Counted from the first letter of the stretch, positions 17,599-27,740 are shown. The stretch is 64,000 nt of DNA from Montanilutibacter psychrotolerans (GCF_003719825.1 NZ_RIBS01000002.1:310001-374000); one strand, 5' to 3'. Program-made: numbers and translations. Notes: a model not told the origin generated them from the letters alone.

Positions 17599-19680
17599 TC
17601 AGCGGACCGGCATGCCGGGCAGCGCGCCGTGGTCGGCGTCGAGCAGGAACAGCCCGCCGCCGTCGAAGCCGGCAGACAGCACCATGCCTTCGCTGAGGCC
17701 AAAGCGCATCTTGCGCGGCGCCAGGTTGGCGATGAACACCACGCTGCGGCCGACCAGCTTCTCCGGCTCGCCGTACGAGGTGCGGATGCCGGAGAAGATC
17801 TGCCTCGTGCCGAGCTCGCCGGCGTCGAGTTCGAAGCGCAGCAGCTTGTCCGAACCCTCCACGAACCCGCACGACAGCACCTTGCCCACGCGCAGGTCGA
17901 GCTTGGCGAAGTCGTCGATGCCGATCGTCGCCGCGGCGCCGGGTGCGGCGGCCGAGGCCGGCGTCGCGGCAGCCGGCGCCGCAACCGGGGCGGCCGCAGC
18001 GGGCTTGGCATCGGCGGCGGGAGCGGCGGTGAGGGTGTCCTTGGAGGCTTCGGTCATGGCGTCGATCTGCTTGGGGTCGATACGGGTGAACAAGGGGGTG
18101 TAGGGCGCGATCGGGCGTGCCAGCAGCGGCGCGTCCAGGTCGCTCCAGTGGATCACCGGCGCATCGAGGAAGGCCTCGGCTTGCGCGGTCACGCGCGGCA
18201 GCACCGGCTTGAGGGCGGCGTTGAGAACGCGGAACAGGTTCAGGCCCTGCGTGCACACCGCCTGCAGTTGGGCGTCGGCGCCTTCCTGCTTGGCCAGCAC
18301 CCACGGCTTGGTGTCGTCGATGTAACGGTTGGCCTCGTCGGCCAGTGCCATGGCCAGGCGCAGCGCCGTGGCGGCCTCGTTGCGGGCGTAGGCCTCGGCG
18401 ATCGGTTGCAGCTGCTGCACGAAGCGCGTGTACATCGCCGCATCGGGCAATGCATCGGCCAGCACGCCACCGAAGCGCTTCTCGATGAAGCCCGCACAGC
18501 GGCTGGCAAGGTTGACGAACTTGCCCACCAGGTCGGAGTTCACGCGTGCGACGAAGTCGGCCAGGTTGAGGTCGAGGTCGTCGACGCCGCCGGAAGTCTT
18601 TGCCGCGTAGTAGTAGCGCAGCGCTTCCGGGTCCAGGCCGACGTCGAGGAACGTACGTGCCATCACGAACGTGCCGCGCGACTTGGACATCTTGGCGCCA
18701 TCGACCATCAGGTAGCCGTTGACGTGCAGGCGGGTGGGCGCGCGCATCCCGGCGCCGTGCAGTACCGCCGGCCAGAACAGGCCATGGAAATTGACGATGT
18801 CCTTGCCGATGAAGTGGTGCAGTTCGGCCTGGCTGTCGGGGCGCAGGTAGCTGGCGAAATCCAGGCCGCGGCGCTCGCACAGCGCCTGGAAACTGGCCAG
18901 GTAACCGATCGGCGCGTCGATCCAGACATACAGGTACTTGCCCGGGTGACCGGGGATCTGGAACCCGAAGTACGGCGCGTCGCGCGAGATGTCCCAGGCG
19001 CGCAGGCCGCCTTCGGCATCCAGCCATTCCATCAGCTTGGCCTTGACGCCGGGCAGGGCCACGTCGCCGGACAGCCACTCCCGCAGGAAGCCTGCGAGGG
19101 GGCCGACCTCGAAGAAGAAGTGCTCCGAATCGCGGAGCTCCGGCGTCGCGCCCGACAGCACCGAGCGCGGTTCCTTGAGTTCGGTCGGCGCGTAGGTGGC
19201 GCCGCAGTGCTCGCAGTTGTCGCCGTACTGGTCGGGGGTACCACAGTTGGGGCAGATGCCCTTGACGTAACGGTCGGGCAGGAACATGCCCTTCTCGGGA
19301 TCGAACAGCTGCGCCACCGAACGGCGGCTGATGTGGCCGGCCTGCTCGAGCGCGAGGTAGATCGATTCGGTCAGCGCCTGGTTGCGTGCCGAGTTGGTCG
19401 AGTCGTAGTTGTCGAACGCCACGCCGAAGTCGGCGAAGTCACGTTCGTGGTCGGCCTGGATGCCGGCGATGTAGGTTTCCGGCGACATGCCGGCCTTTTC
19501 GGCTGCCAGCATGATCGGCGTGCCGTGGGTGTCGTCGGCGCAGACGAAATGCACGGTGTTGCCGGCCATGCGCTGCGCGCGTGACCAGATGTCGCCCTGG
19601 ACGTAACCGACCAGGTGGCCCAGGTGCAGCGGACCGTTTGCATAGGGCAGGGCGCAGGAAACGACGAACTCGCGTGGCAT
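17599..19680 (-). CDS. metG: Methionyl-tRNA synthetase
   Basis: 693 residues from ATG 19680 ([17 protein letters not shown]). Class I synthetase signatures are present: HLGH, and KMSKS in [10 protein letters not shown]. The zinc knuckle is CPNCGT...CEHCG. After the anticodon domain comes an Ala/Pro-rich linker (about residues 555-590), then a C-terminal EMAP-like tRNA-binding/dimerisation domain ([12 protein letters not shown] to the end), as in E. coli MetG. The frame is open beyond this ATG, but the extra 37 residues are not conserved. Confidence 0.97.
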   Translation of the reverse strand: MPREFVVSCALPYANGPLHLGHLVGYVQGDIWSRAQRMAGNTVHFVCADDTHGTPIMLAAEKAGMSPETYIAGIQADHERDFADFGVAFDNYDSTNSARNQALTESIYLALEQAGHISRRSVAQLFDPEKGMFLPDRYVKGICPNCGTPDQYGDNCEHCGATYAPTELKEPRSVLSGATPELRDSEHFFFEVGPLAGFLREWLSGDVALPGVKAKLMEWLDAEGGLRAWDISRDAPYFGFQIPGHPGKYLYVWIDAPIGYLASFQALCERRGLDFASYLRPDSQAELHHFIGKDIVNFHGLFWPAVLHGAGMRAPTRLHVNGYLMVDGAKMSKSRGTFVMARTFLDVGLDPEALRYYYAAKTSGGVDDLDLNLADFVARVNSDLVGKFVNLASRCAGFIEKRFGGVLADALPDAAMYTRFVQQLQPIAEAYARNEAATALRLAMALADEANRYIDDTKPWVLAKQEGADAQLQAVCTQGLNLFRVLNAALKPVLPRVTAQAEAFLDAPVIHWSDLDAPLLARPIAPYTPLFTRIDPKQIDAMTEASKDTLTAAPAADAKPAAAAPVAAPAAATPASAAAPGAAATIGIDDFAKLDLRVGKVLSCGFVEGSDKLLRFELDAGELGTRQIFSGIRTSYGEPEKLVGRSVVFIANLAPRKMRFGLSEGMVLSAGFDGGGLFLLDADHGALPGMPVR

Positions 19681-19842
19681 GTCGGTGGTGGGCGATAGCG
19701 GGCTGCAAAGTATCGCACGCACCCGGACCACTACCGCCCAGCCTTGCCGCCGACGGCTGTCACGGCCCGCGATCCGGCAGTGACGTGCCATGTCGAGCGG
19801 GCACGACCAGGCACGACCCGCGGAACGACATACGCGAGACCG

Positions 19843-19873
19843 AAAAAGAGAACGGCCCGCGATGCGGGCCGTT
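19843..19873 (-). terminator. Terminator of the DUF2147 gene
   Basis: On the minus strand, a 10-bp stem AACGGCCCGC/GCGGGCCGTT with a 3-nt loop is followed by TCTCTTTTT. It lies about 55 bp after the DUF2147 stop. Confidence 0.88.
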
Positions 19874-19926
19874 TCCGGAGTGCGTCCAGTGCCAGCCGCC
19901 CCAGGGCAGCAGGCACCGTGGGGTGC

Positions 19927-20376
19927 TCAGTTCCTGCGGGTCCAGGTCTGGTTGCGGCCCAGCAGCGAGAAACCGAGGAAACCGCGGACTTCCATCGTGC
20001 GGCCGTTCGCGGCCGGACGCAGGCGCACCGAGTAGATCTTGCCGGTGGCCGGGTCGAGGATCTGCCCGCCTTCCCAGCTGTTTCCCCTCTGGCGCACGCC
20101 CCACATGATGACCATGCCCTTGACCGGCTTGTTCTGGCGATCGCCGCTGCACTTGTCGCAGACCGGATTGGGGCCGCGGTCGGACTGCAGGACTTCGTTG
20201 ACCTTGGCCGCCACGCTGCCGTCACGGGCCGCGTAGATCTCGACGACGGACTTGGGGTTGCCGGTCTTGTCGTCGACCGTGGTCCACACGCCGATCGGCG
20301 ACGCCTGCGCGAAGGCCACCGACGAAAACGCGAACGAGGACAGCACGAGCATCAGGGCGAGCAGTTTGTTGCGCAT
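19927..20376 (-). CDS. Exported DUF2147 family protein
   Basis: 149 residues with a clear signal peptide (MRNKLLALMLVLSSFAFSS, cleavage after VAFA). The mature part begins ASPIGVWTTVDDKTG and has VVEIYAARDG, CDKCSGDRQNKPVKGMVIMWG and WEGGQILDPATGKIYS, typical of DUF2147, a small periplasmic family of unknown role. The two cysteines in CDKC could form a disulfide or bind metal. A strong GGGAGGGG ribosome-binding site precedes the ATG. It lies between metG and the TonB receptors and ends in its own terminator. Confidence 0.85.
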   Translation of the reverse strand: MRNKLLALMLVLSSFAFSSVAFAQASPIGVWTTVDDKTGNPKSVVEIYAARDGSVAAKVNEVLQSDRGPNPVCDKCSGDRQNKPVKGMVIMWGVRQRGNSWEGGQILDPATGKIYSVRLRPAANGRTMEVRGFLGFSLLGRNQTWTRRN

Positions 20377-20503
20377 GTTCCCCTCCCAGGGTTTGCATGG
20401 TTGGACCGCGGCCGTGGCGAGTGCATGGCTGCGCGGCTTCGGTCTTTATACCCCGCATCCGCCGAGGTACGGAAGCGTGACGGTCGCGGTCTTCAGGGCC
20501 CAG

Positions 20504-20533
20504 AAAAACGAAGCCCGGCATGCGCCGGGCTTC
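20504..20533 (-). terminator. Terminator of the first TonB-dependent receptor
   Basis: GAAGCCCGGC pairs with GCCGGGCTTC; on the minus strand it is followed by GTTTTT. It lies just after the receptor stop codon. The stem sequence is the same as in the terminator of the second receptor. Confidence 0.9.
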
Positions 20534-20554
20534 GTCAAATCCATTCAACCGGGA

Positions 20555-23314
20555 TCAGTTGAACTTGTAGTCGAGCTGCACGAAGATCTCGCGCCCGATC
20601 GGGCTGTAAGCACGCCAGAAGTACGGGTACGTGTTGAACGAGTTGTCTTCCGGGTGCAGCTTGTCGAACACGTTGTTCACCGCGACGCTGATCGAAGCCT
20701 TGTCGGTGATCTCCTTGCGGACACCGGCGTTCCAGATCACGTACGAGCCGATGCGACCGGTCTCTTCCCAGTTCGGCAGCGAGCCCCAACGGTAGCCGTA
20801 CAGCGAGACCGCCCAGTCGTCACGCTCCCAGTCCAGCTGCCAGTTCACGCGGCTGCGGAAGTTGAAGTAGCTGAGATGGTCACGGGTGTTGACGATCGGC
20901 TCGCCTTCGAACTCCTGCTCTTCCAGCTTCAGCACGTGCGTCCAGGCCAGCGTGGCGCGGAAGTTGCCGTGGCGGTCGGTGTCGAGTTCGTACGCCACCT
21001 TGGCGTCGATGCCCGACGTCTCGATCGAGGACTGGTTGATCGGATTGCGGCGGATCGCATCGATGTCGCCCTGGTCCGGACCGCTCGGGACGCGATCGAC
21101 CATGCTGAGCCACTTCTGGCAAGCAGCCGAGCTCGAATCGACCGGCGTGCCGTCGCGCTCGCGGCCCAGGCGGCAGTCCGCTTCATTGCGCAACAGATAG
21201 CTGCTGCTGATGTCGGAGACCTGCTTCTCGAGACGGATCTTGTACCAGTCGACGCTCATGCTGAGGCTGTCGGTGGCGTCCCACACCACGCCGGCCGACC
21301 AGGACTTGCCTTCTTCCTCTTCCAGGTCCGGGTTGCCAGAGCGGGTGCCGAACACGGAGTAGGTATAGGTCGAGCTGCCCGTGCAGGCGGTGTCCGTCGG
21401 GTCGATGCCGGCCTGACGGCAACCGTATTCGTCGGTGACCGTCTGGAAGAAGCCCGACTCGTCAGCGAACACGTAGTGCATGTCCGGGGCGCGGAAGCTG
21501 GTGGCGTAGTTGCCGCGGAACAGCAGGCTGTCGATCGGGCGCCATTCCAGGCCGGCCGACATGGTGACGGCATCGTCCACGTCGGTGGCGTCGTCGTACT
21601 TGTCGTAACGACCGGCAAGGTTGGCCTTCAAGGTGCTGAAGACCGGAATGCTGAATTCGACGCCTGCCGCATAGCGGTTGCGCTCGCCGCCACCGCCGGT
21701 GCCAGTGAGGTTGTAGATCTCGGCGACATCCGGGTGGATGCGCGGATCCGGCACGAGATCGTACTGCTGGCGTGCGGCTTCAACCGTAGCCGCCATGCCA
21801 AGCGGACCGGCCGGCAGTTCGAACAGGTCACCGCTGAACACGAACGAGGCCTGGTCGACCTTCGATTCGGCCTCGGTATTGACCGTGGTGATCAGCGACT
21901 GGAAGACGTCGGGAGACAGCGGGCTGAAGTAGCGCTCTTCGTTGAGGTCGTAAACGGGGCGTCCCGAAACCACACCCAACTGCTCACCCAGGAAGTAGTC
22001 GTTGATGGCGCTGGCCAGGAAGCGCGGCTGCTTCGAGTCGACACGGTACTCGGCATGCGAAACGGTGGCATCCCAGTCGAAGCGACCGTTGAACACCGTA
22101 CCGCGCAGGCCGAACGCGAGGTCGAACGCCTTCTCGTTGACGCGGGTCTGCTGGGCACCCAGGCCGCCGACTTCGCTCGGGGTGAAGATGCGCTGCGCGT
22201 CGACGATCGTGCCGTATTGCTGATCGACGTACAGTGGGCTCTGCCAGAACTGGGTCGAGCTCGCGATCTTGGCCTTCGAATCCGAGAAGCTCAGCTGGGC
22301 CATACCCTGCAGGTTGTCGGTGAAGTCCAGCGTGCCGTACAGGTAGCCGCTGATGGTGTCGTCGGAATTGCGGATCTGCTGGGTTGCCGGGAAACCGTAG
22401 TAGCCGCAACCGGTACCCAGGTTGTTCGGGAGGGTGAACGTTTCGAAATCGGCGAACTTGCTGCAGGTTTCGGCCGCATCCACCGGCCAGATCCGGTTCG
22501 GCGTACGAGGCGGCTGCAGGCGATCGCGGACGCGGATGCCTTCCACCGGCGGACCCTGCAGCGGATCGTCGCGGTAGGAGTCCATGAACTCACGCTGCGA
22601 GGCGAAGATCGCTTCGCGGGCGAGGTACTCGAACGCGTAGGTCAGGTTCCAGTTGTCGCCACCGGTGCCGCCAACCCACTGGACGCGGCCCGTGTCGCCG
22701 CCACCGCGGGAGCTGGTGCCACCACGGACGGTCAGCAGGTTGCCGTCGTAGTTGGTCTTCATGATGATGTTGACCACGCCGGCGACGGCGTCGGAGCCGT
22801 AGATCGCCGAGGCGCCGCCCGACAGCACTTCGATGCGCTCGATCGCTGCGGCCGGGATGTTGGCCAGGTTGACCGCGTTCGACTGGCCGTTGTAGGGCAG
22901 CGGATAGTCGGCAGCACGGCGGCCGTTGATCAGCACCAGCTGGTAACCCGGGCCGAGGCCGCGCAGGTTGAGGAAGCTGGCGTTCGGGGTGAAGCCGCTC
23001 TGGGTCAGTTCGTTCTGCACCGAGCCGGTGAACTGGCTCAGGGTATTGAGCGCGTCATAGACGGTGCTGAAGCCCTGCTTTTCGATCTGGTCGGCGGTGA
23101 TCACGGTGACCGGTGACGGGCCTTCGATGTCGACCCTCTTGATGCGCGAACCGGTCACGACGACCGTGTCGAGATCCTGCTGGGCCGACGCGTCCGCGGG
23201 AGCGCTTTGGGGAGCGTCCTGTGCAAACGCAACGCCGGCGACCGGCATGACCAGAGCGGCAAGCAACGCTGCGCTCAAACGGCTGCGGCGCAGCCCTGTG
23301 CTTTCAACTGCCAT
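20555..23314 (-). CDS. TonB-dependent outer-membrane receptor (paralogue 1)
   Basis: 919 residues. Signal peptide 1-32 (cleavage after VAFA). A short TonB-box-like region (DTVVVTGSRIKR) leads into a plug domain (about 55-175: PVTVITADQIEKQGF, FLNLRGLGPGYQLVLINGRR, IEVLSGGASAIYGSDAVAG). The rest is a beta-barrel (about 200-919) ending DYKFN. There is no N-terminal STN signalling domain, so it is probably a plain transporter. Four to six cysteines in extracellular-loop-like segments may form disulfides. It is highly similar along its whole length to the next gene upstream, indicating tandem duplication. Substrate unknown; no iron, B12 or sugar-uptake gene is adjacent. It has its own ribosome-binding site (AGGGGAT) and terminator. 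Confidence 0.93.
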   Translation of the reverse strand: MAVESTGLRRSRLSAALLAALVMPVAGVAFAQDAPQSAPADASAQQDLDTVVVTGSRIKRVDIEGPSPVTVITADQIEKQGFSTVYDALNTLSQFTGSVQNELTQSGFTPNASFLNLRGLGPGYQLVLINGRRAADYPLPYNGQSNAVNLANIPAAAIERIEVLSGGASAIYGSDAVAGVVNIIMKTNYDGNLLTVRGGTSSRGGGDTGRVQWVGGTGGDNWNLTYAFEYLAREAIFASQREFMDSYRDDPLQGPPVEGIRVRDRLQPPRTPNRIWPVDAAETCSKFADFETFTLPNNLGTGCGYYGFPATQQIRNSDDTISGYLYGTLDFTDNLQGMAQLSFSDSKAKIASSTQFWQSPLYVDQQYGTIVDAQRIFTPSEVGGLGAQQTRVNEKAFDLAFGLRGTVFNGRFDWDATVSHAEYRVDSKQPRFLASAINDYFLGEQLGVVSGRPVYDLNEERYFSPLSPDVFQSLITTVNTEAESKVDQASFVFSGDLFELPAGPLGMAATVEAARQQYDLVPDPRIHPDVAEIYNLTGTGGGGERNRYAAGVEFSIPVFSTLKANLAGRYDKYDDATDVDDAVTMSAGLEWRPIDSLLFRGNYATSFRAPDMHYVFADESGFFQTVTDEYGCRQAGIDPTDTACTGSSTYTYSVFGTRSGNPDLEEEEGKSWSAGVVWDATDSLSMSVDWYKIRLEKQVSDISSSYLLRNEADCRLGRERDGTPVDSSSAACQKWLSMVDRVPSGPDQGDIDAIRRNPINQSSIETSGIDAKVAYELDTDRHGNFRATLAWTHVLKLEEQEFEGEPIVNTRDHLSYFNFRSRVNWQLDWERDDWAVSLYGYRWGSLPNWEETGRIGSYVIWNAGVRKEITDKASISVAVNNVFDKLHPEDNSFNTYPYFWRAYSPIGREIFVQLDYKFN

Positions 23315-23660
23315 TCGTGAAATCCCCTAGTGAATTTACTCGATCGTCTACAGGCCACATCCGGTGGAAAACGCTGTAGGTGTCAGCCACTGACTGCTCG
23401 ACCTTAACATGCGTTTAACGCTTCTGTCACACGCGCATCACAAAAAAAGCAAGGGCTTTTATGAACCCAGACTGCAGCAGCGTTTGACCGCGCAGCACGA
23501 CGCAGGACCGCCCACGAATTCGCGGGAAGGCCCTAGCCGTCTCGCTTTCAAGACGCATGCCGGTGCAATCCCCCCTACCTCGGCGTGCAGCGGGGGACCC
23601 CCGTGAAGACGAGCCGGCAACATCGGCAAGGTGGCTGGCGGTTGGAATTCACGCCTGCGA
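23315..23660 (-). promoter_or_regulatory. Upstream region of TonB receptor 1, with GTTTAACG element
   Basis: About 350 bp without a gene between the receptor 1 start and the receptor 2 terminator. The minus strand carries CGTTAAAC (23420-23413), 99 bp before the start codon. The same 8-mer lies 100 bp before the start of receptor 2. Just upstream is TGTGA-N6-TGTGA, which resembles one arm of a CRP/Clp site twice in the same orientation; it is not a proper dyad. The local sequence around 23400-23460 is AT-richer than the surroundings, as expected of a promoter. No convincing -35/-10 pair was found. Confidence 0.45.
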
Positions 23661-23691
23661 AAACGAAGAAGCCCGGCTTTCGCCGGGCTTC
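23661..23691 (-). terminator. Terminator of the second TonB-dependent receptor
   Basis: GAAGCCCGGC-TTTC-GCCGGGCTTC stem-loop; the minus strand continues TTCGTTTT. It lies about 42 bp after the receptor stop. Confidence 0.88.
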
Positions 23692-23732
23692 CTGAAGGTG
23701 CGGGACGGGCCCGCGCCGTACGTGCGTTGGAC

Positions 23733-26480
23733 TCAGTTGAACTTGTAGTCGAACTTCACGAATACCTCGCGACCGACCGGGCTGTAGGTCGGGTTGAAGT
23801 ACGGGTACTGGGTGTAGCTGTCATCGCGCGGGGCGAGCTTGTCGAACAGGTTGTTGACCTGCAGGCCCAGGCTGGCGCGCTCGTTGATCTTCTTGCCGAT
23901 GCCGGCGTTCCAGACCAGGTACGGCGCGGTCCGATCGCTACCGTCGGCCTTGGGCAGCGAGCCCCAGCGATAGCCGTGCACGTTGGCGTTCCAGTCGCCA
24001 CGCGACCACGCCGCGCTCCAGTTCATGCGGCTGCGGAAGTTGAAGAAGCCGCGGTCGTCACGGGTGTCCTCGATGGCGCTGTCGGCGAACTCCTGCCGTT
24101 CGAAGTCGAGCACGTGGCTCCAACCCAGGCCGAGGTTGAAGTCGCCCAGTCGCGCGGTCTCGAACTTGTAGCGCCAGTTGACGTCGACGCCGGAGGTTTC
24201 CTGCATCGCCTGGTTGATCGGGAACGAGGAGTAGTTCGCGATCGAACCGTCGCCATTGCGGCGGACCAACGACATCACCGACACGCAGTACGGGCTGTCG
24301 GTGGCCACGGCATTGCCGGCCCGGTCGGTGCCCAACCGGCACGCGGCTTCCTCGCGCATCAGCGTGCGGACCGAGATGTCGCTGACGCCACCTTCGAGCT
24401 TGATGTTGTACCAGTCGAGGCTGACCGAGAGGTCGTCGATGATGTCCCACACCATGCCCAGGGTCGTCGAGGTTCCCTTCTCTTCTTCGAGCGCGGTGCT
24501 GCCGTTGCGGAAGCCCGCCACCGAAGGCTGCACGCCCAGCGTGTTGCAGGTCGTCGAGGTCGGATCGACGCCGTTGGCACGGCAACGGAACTCGTCGACG
24601 ATGTCGATGTAGAACGCCGAGCTGCTGGCATACATGTAGTGCATGTCCGGCGCGCGGAAGCTGGTCGCGTAGCTGCCGCGCACCAGCAGGCTGTCGAACG
24701 GACGCCATTCCAGGCCCGTGCTCCAGGTGAACGCGTCGTCGACGGCCGTGGCATCGTCGTACTTGTCGTAGCGGCCGGCGAGGCTGGCCTTCAGCTGGCT
24801 GGTCAGCGGGACGCTGAACTCCAGGCCGAATGCGTAGCGGTTGCGCTTGCCTTCACCGCCCGTGCTGACCAGGTTGAAGCTGCCGCTGCCCGGATTGCCG
24901 GGCAGGGTGCGGCTGTCGGGAGTCAGCTCGTACGACTGGCGTGCACCTTCCAGCAACGCCGCCATGCCCACCGCGCCGGCGGGCAGTTCGAACAGGTCGC
25001 CGCTGACCACCAGCGTGCCCTGGGTGACGCTCGATTCGGCTTCCGAATGCACGGCCGTGCTCAGCGACCGGTACGTATCGGCGTCGAGCGGGTTGAACAG
25101 GCGGTCGGTGTTGATGCCCGCGTAGATGGGCCGGCCCTGGGCGTCGCGGCCGAGTTCCTGGCCGAGGAAGTACTCGTCCAGGGCCTGGGTCAGGAACATC
25201 CGGCGATTGATGTCCAACTCGTAGCGCGAGTGCGACAGCGTCGCATCCCAGCTGAAACGACCATCGAGCATCGAGCCGCGCAGGCCTGCGGTCGCATCGA
25301 AGGTGGTTTCGTCGTAGTGCTGCGCGTAGGCGTCGACACCGCCGATCTCCGACGGCGCGAACGAGCGCACCGCAAATGCATAGGCGTTGAGCGAGAGGTC
25401 GCCGAACACCTTCGTCCACTGCTCCATGCGCGGAACCAGCGTGGCGCGCGAATCGCTGACGTTGATCTGGCCGTAGGCCTGGGTGTTGTCGTCCAGGTAC
25501 CAGGTGCCCGCCACGTAACCGGCCAGGTTGCGGTCGGAGTTGCGCACGCTCTGGGTGGCGGCGTGGCCGTTGTACAGGCACGAGTTGCCGGCCACTTCGA
25601 ATTCCTCGAAGCGCGCGCAGGTGGTTTCGAGTCCGGCGGGCCACAGGTTCTGCCCCGTGGCGCCGCTGAACAATCCGACGCCAGTCGTGCGCGGCCCGTT
25701 GGCCGGACCGTCGAGCGCGGAATCCATGAAGCCACGCTGCGAGCCGAGGATCTCCTCACGGGCGCTGACTTCCAGGGCGTAGGTGACGTTGAACGCGTCG
25801 CCGCCCTTGCCGCCGAACCACTGCAGACGGCCGCTGTCGCCGCCGCCGCGCGAGGTGGTGCCAGCGCGCAGGGAGAACTGGTCGCCCTCGTAGTTGTTCT
25901 TGAGGATGATGTTGACCACGCCGGTGATCGCGTCCGAACCGTAGATCGCCGAGGCGCCGCCGGAGAGGATCTCGATGCGTTCGACCGCGGCCGTCGGGAT
26001 GTTGGCCAGGTTCACCGCGTTGGAGCTGCTGTTGTAGGGCAGCGGATAGTCGGCCGTGCGGCGGCCGTTGATCAGCACCAGCTGGTAACCCGGGCCGAGG
26101 CCGCGCAGGTTGAGGAAACTGGCGTTGGGGGTGAAGCCGGTCTGGTCGAACTCGTTCTGCACCGAGCCGGTGAACTGGGTCAGGCTTCCGAGGGCGTCGT
26201 AGACGTTGCTGTAACCCTGCTTTTCGATGTCGGCCGCGCTGATGATGGTGATCGGCGCAGGGCCTTCGATCTCGGCGCGCTTGATGCGCGAACCGGTCAC
26301 GATGACGGTGTCGAAATGGTCGGTGCTGTCCGCGACGTCGACCGTTTCCTGGCTGGATTGCGGTGCGGCTTCGGTGTTACTGTCCTGTGCGAACGCCGCG
26401 CCAGCGGCGGGCAGCATCAGGATGGCGATGAGGGCGGAACTCAGGCGACTGCGTTCCATGCTTACTTCAAAAACTGCCAT
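23733..26480 (-). CDS. TonB-dependent outer-membrane receptor (paralogue 2)
   Basis: 915 residues. The N-terminus MAVFEVSMERSRLS aligns position by position with that of receptor 1 (MAVESTGLRRSRLS), which supports this ATG over the internal one at codon 8. The signal peptide ends near AAFA. The plug has TVIVTGSRIKR, FLNLRGLGPGYQLVLINGRR and IEILSGGASAIYGSDAITG; the barrel ends FDYKFN. Plug sequences are nearly identical between the paralogues, while barrel loops diverge, so the two probably recognise different or variant ligands. It is transcribed separately, with ribosome-binding site AGAGGATG and its own terminator, and is divergent from apbC. Confidence 0.93.
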   Translation of the reverse strand: MAVFEVSMERSRLSSALIAILMLPAAGAAFAQDSNTEAAPQSSQETVDVADSTDHFDTVIVTGSRIKRAEIEGPAPITIISAADIEKQGYSNVYDALGSLTQFTGSVQNEFDQTGFTPNASFLNLRGLGPGYQLVLINGRRTADYPLPYNSSSNAVNLANIPTAAVERIEILSGGASAIYGSDAITGVVNIILKNNYEGDQFSLRAGTTSRGGGDSGRLQWFGGKGGDAFNVTYALEVSAREEILGSQRGFMDSALDGPANGPRTTGVGLFSGATGQNLWPAGLETTCARFEEFEVAGNSCLYNGHAATQSVRNSDRNLAGYVAGTWYLDDNTQAYGQINVSDSRATLVPRMEQWTKVFGDLSLNAYAFAVRSFAPSEIGGVDAYAQHYDETTFDATAGLRGSMLDGRFSWDATLSHSRYELDINRRMFLTQALDEYFLGQELGRDAQGRPIYAGINTDRLFNPLDADTYRSLSTAVHSEAESSVTQGTLVVSGDLFELPAGAVGMAALLEGARQSYELTPDSRTLPGNPGSGSFNLVSTGGEGKRNRYAFGLEFSVPLTSQLKASLAGRYDKYDDATAVDDAFTWSTGLEWRPFDSLLVRGSYATSFRAPDMHYMYASSSAFYIDIVDEFRCRANGVDPTSTTCNTLGVQPSVAGFRNGSTALEEEKGTSTTLGMVWDIIDDLSVSLDWYNIKLEGGVSDISVRTLMREEAACRLGTDRAGNAVATDSPYCVSVMSLVRRNGDGSIANYSSFPINQAMQETSGVDVNWRYKFETARLGDFNLGLGWSHVLDFERQEFADSAIEDTRDDRGFFNFRSRMNWSAAWSRGDWNANVHGYRWGSLPKADGSDRTAPYLVWNAGIGKKINERASLGLQVNNLFDKLAPRDDSYTQYPYFNPTYSPVGREVFVKFDYKFN

Positions 26481-26579
26481 TACATCCTCTGGATCTACTT
26501 AAAGTGTGGGGACAGCCGGGAAGACACCACGCCGCCAATTGCGGTGCGGTGTTACAACTCGATACGCAAAGCCCCGGAA

Positions 26580-26587
26580 GTTTAACG
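26580..26587 (-). promoter_or_regulatory. CGTTAAAC element upstream of TonB receptor 2
   Basis: On the minus strand CGTTAAAC lies 100 bp before the receptor 2 start codon, almost exactly as far as the same 8-mer before receptor 1. In both, a T(A/G)ACACC word follows about 25-27 bp later. It may be part of a shared promoter or operator. It is in the 182-bp divergent spacer with apbC. Confidence 0.4.
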
Positions 26588-26662
26588 AATTTCTTCTATT
26601 TCGGCTGAGGCTACGGTCACAGCCGACATTGCCGTCATCCCAAAACCGCCACGACCCCCGAC

Positions 26663-27733
26663 ATGACACTTGCGTTCGAGACCCAGGTGGCGCAGCTGCG
26701 CCTTCCGTCCACCGACACCACGCTGGCCGAGATCGGCGCGCGTGTCACCGCGGCCGTCGATGGCTCGTCGGTGGCCGTGTCGGTGCGTGTTGGCGTTCCC
26801 GCGGCAGCGCTGCGCGATGCCTTGCAGGGCCAGGTGCAAGAGCTCGCGCAGGCATGCGGTTGGACGCTGGCGCGTTTGGAGTTCGAACAGCGCATTGCCA
26901 GCCATGCGGTGCAGCCCAACGTCGAAGTGCGGCCGAACGTGCGCAACCTGATCGCGATCGCGTCGGGCAAGGGTGGCGTCGGAAAGTCGACCACCGCGGT
27001 CAACCTCGCCCTGGCGCTGGCCGCCGACGGCGCGCGCGTGGGCGTGCTCGATGCCGACATCTACGGGCCGAGCGTGCCGATGATGCTGGGCCTGCACGGC
27101 CGCCCGGACAGTCCGGACGGCAAGAGCATCGAGCCGATGCGTGCCTACGGCATCGAGGCGATGTCGATCGGCCTGTTGGTCGAGCAGGACACGCCAATGA
27201 TCTGGCGCGGACCGATGGCGACCTCGGCACTGACGCAACTGCTCAACGACACCCGCTGGGGCGAGCTGGACTACCTGGTGGTCGACCTGCCGCCGGGTAC
27301 CGGCGACATCCAGCTGACGCTGGCCCAGAAGATCCCGGTGGCCGGGGCGGTGATCGTCACCACGCCGCAGGACGTGGCCACGCTGGACGCACGCAAGGCC
27401 TTGAAGATGTTCGAGAAGGTCGAGGTGCCCGTGCTGGGACTGGTGGAGAACATGGCGGTGCATGTCTGCAGCAATTGCGGACATGCCGAGCACGTTTTCG
27501 GCGAGGGCGGTGGCGCGCGCATGGCACAGCAGTACGGCGTGCCGTTGCTGGGCAGCCTGCCGCTGGAGCTGGCGATCCGGGAACAGGGCGATGCCGGCCG
27601 GCCGGTGGTGGTGGCCGACCCGCAGTCAACTGCCGCTCGTAGCTACCAGGCGACCGCTCGTCGGCTCGCGGCAGCGCTTGCGCAGCGTCCCCATACGCCG
27701 CGGCCCTTATCCGTATCGCTTCTGGGCACCTGA
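26663..27733 (+). CDS. apbC: Mrp/ApbC family iron-sulfur cluster carrier ATPase
   Basis: 356 residues. The N-terminal 85 residues resemble a MIP18/DUF59 domain. They are followed by the deviant Walker A SGKGGVGKST (101-110), LDADIYGPSVPMMLG (switch I) and VVDLPPGTGDIQLT (Walker B). A CSNCGH motif provides the CxxC cysteines that bridge an Fe-S cluster in the dimer. The protein delivers Fe-S clusters to target enzymes in the cytosol. It is divergent from the TonB receptors and metG, and upstream of dcd with a protease gene inserted between. Confidence 0.95.
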   Translation: MTLAFETQVAQLRLPSTDTTLAEIGARVTAAVDGSSVAVSVRVGVPAAALRDALQGQVQELAQACGWTLARLEFEQRIASHAVQPNVEVRPNVRNLIAIASGKGGVGKSTTAVNLALALAADGARVGVLDADIYGPSVPMMLGLHGRPDSPDGKSIEPMRAYGIEAMSIGLLVEQDTPMIWRGPMATSALTQLLNDTRWGELDYLVVDLPPGTGDIQLTLAQKIPVAGAVIVTTPQDVATLDARKALKMFEKVEVPVLGLVENMAVHVCSNCGHAEHVFGEGGGARMAQQYGVPLLGSLPLELAIREQGDAGRPVVVADPQSTAARSYQATARRLAAALAQRPHTPRPLSVSLLGT

Positions 27734-27740
27734 ATCGGGA

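Noticed and set aside
23430-23460. A CRP/Clp site upstream of TonB receptor 1
   Set aside because: The two TGTGA words are direct, not inverted, so the dyad needed for Clp is missing.
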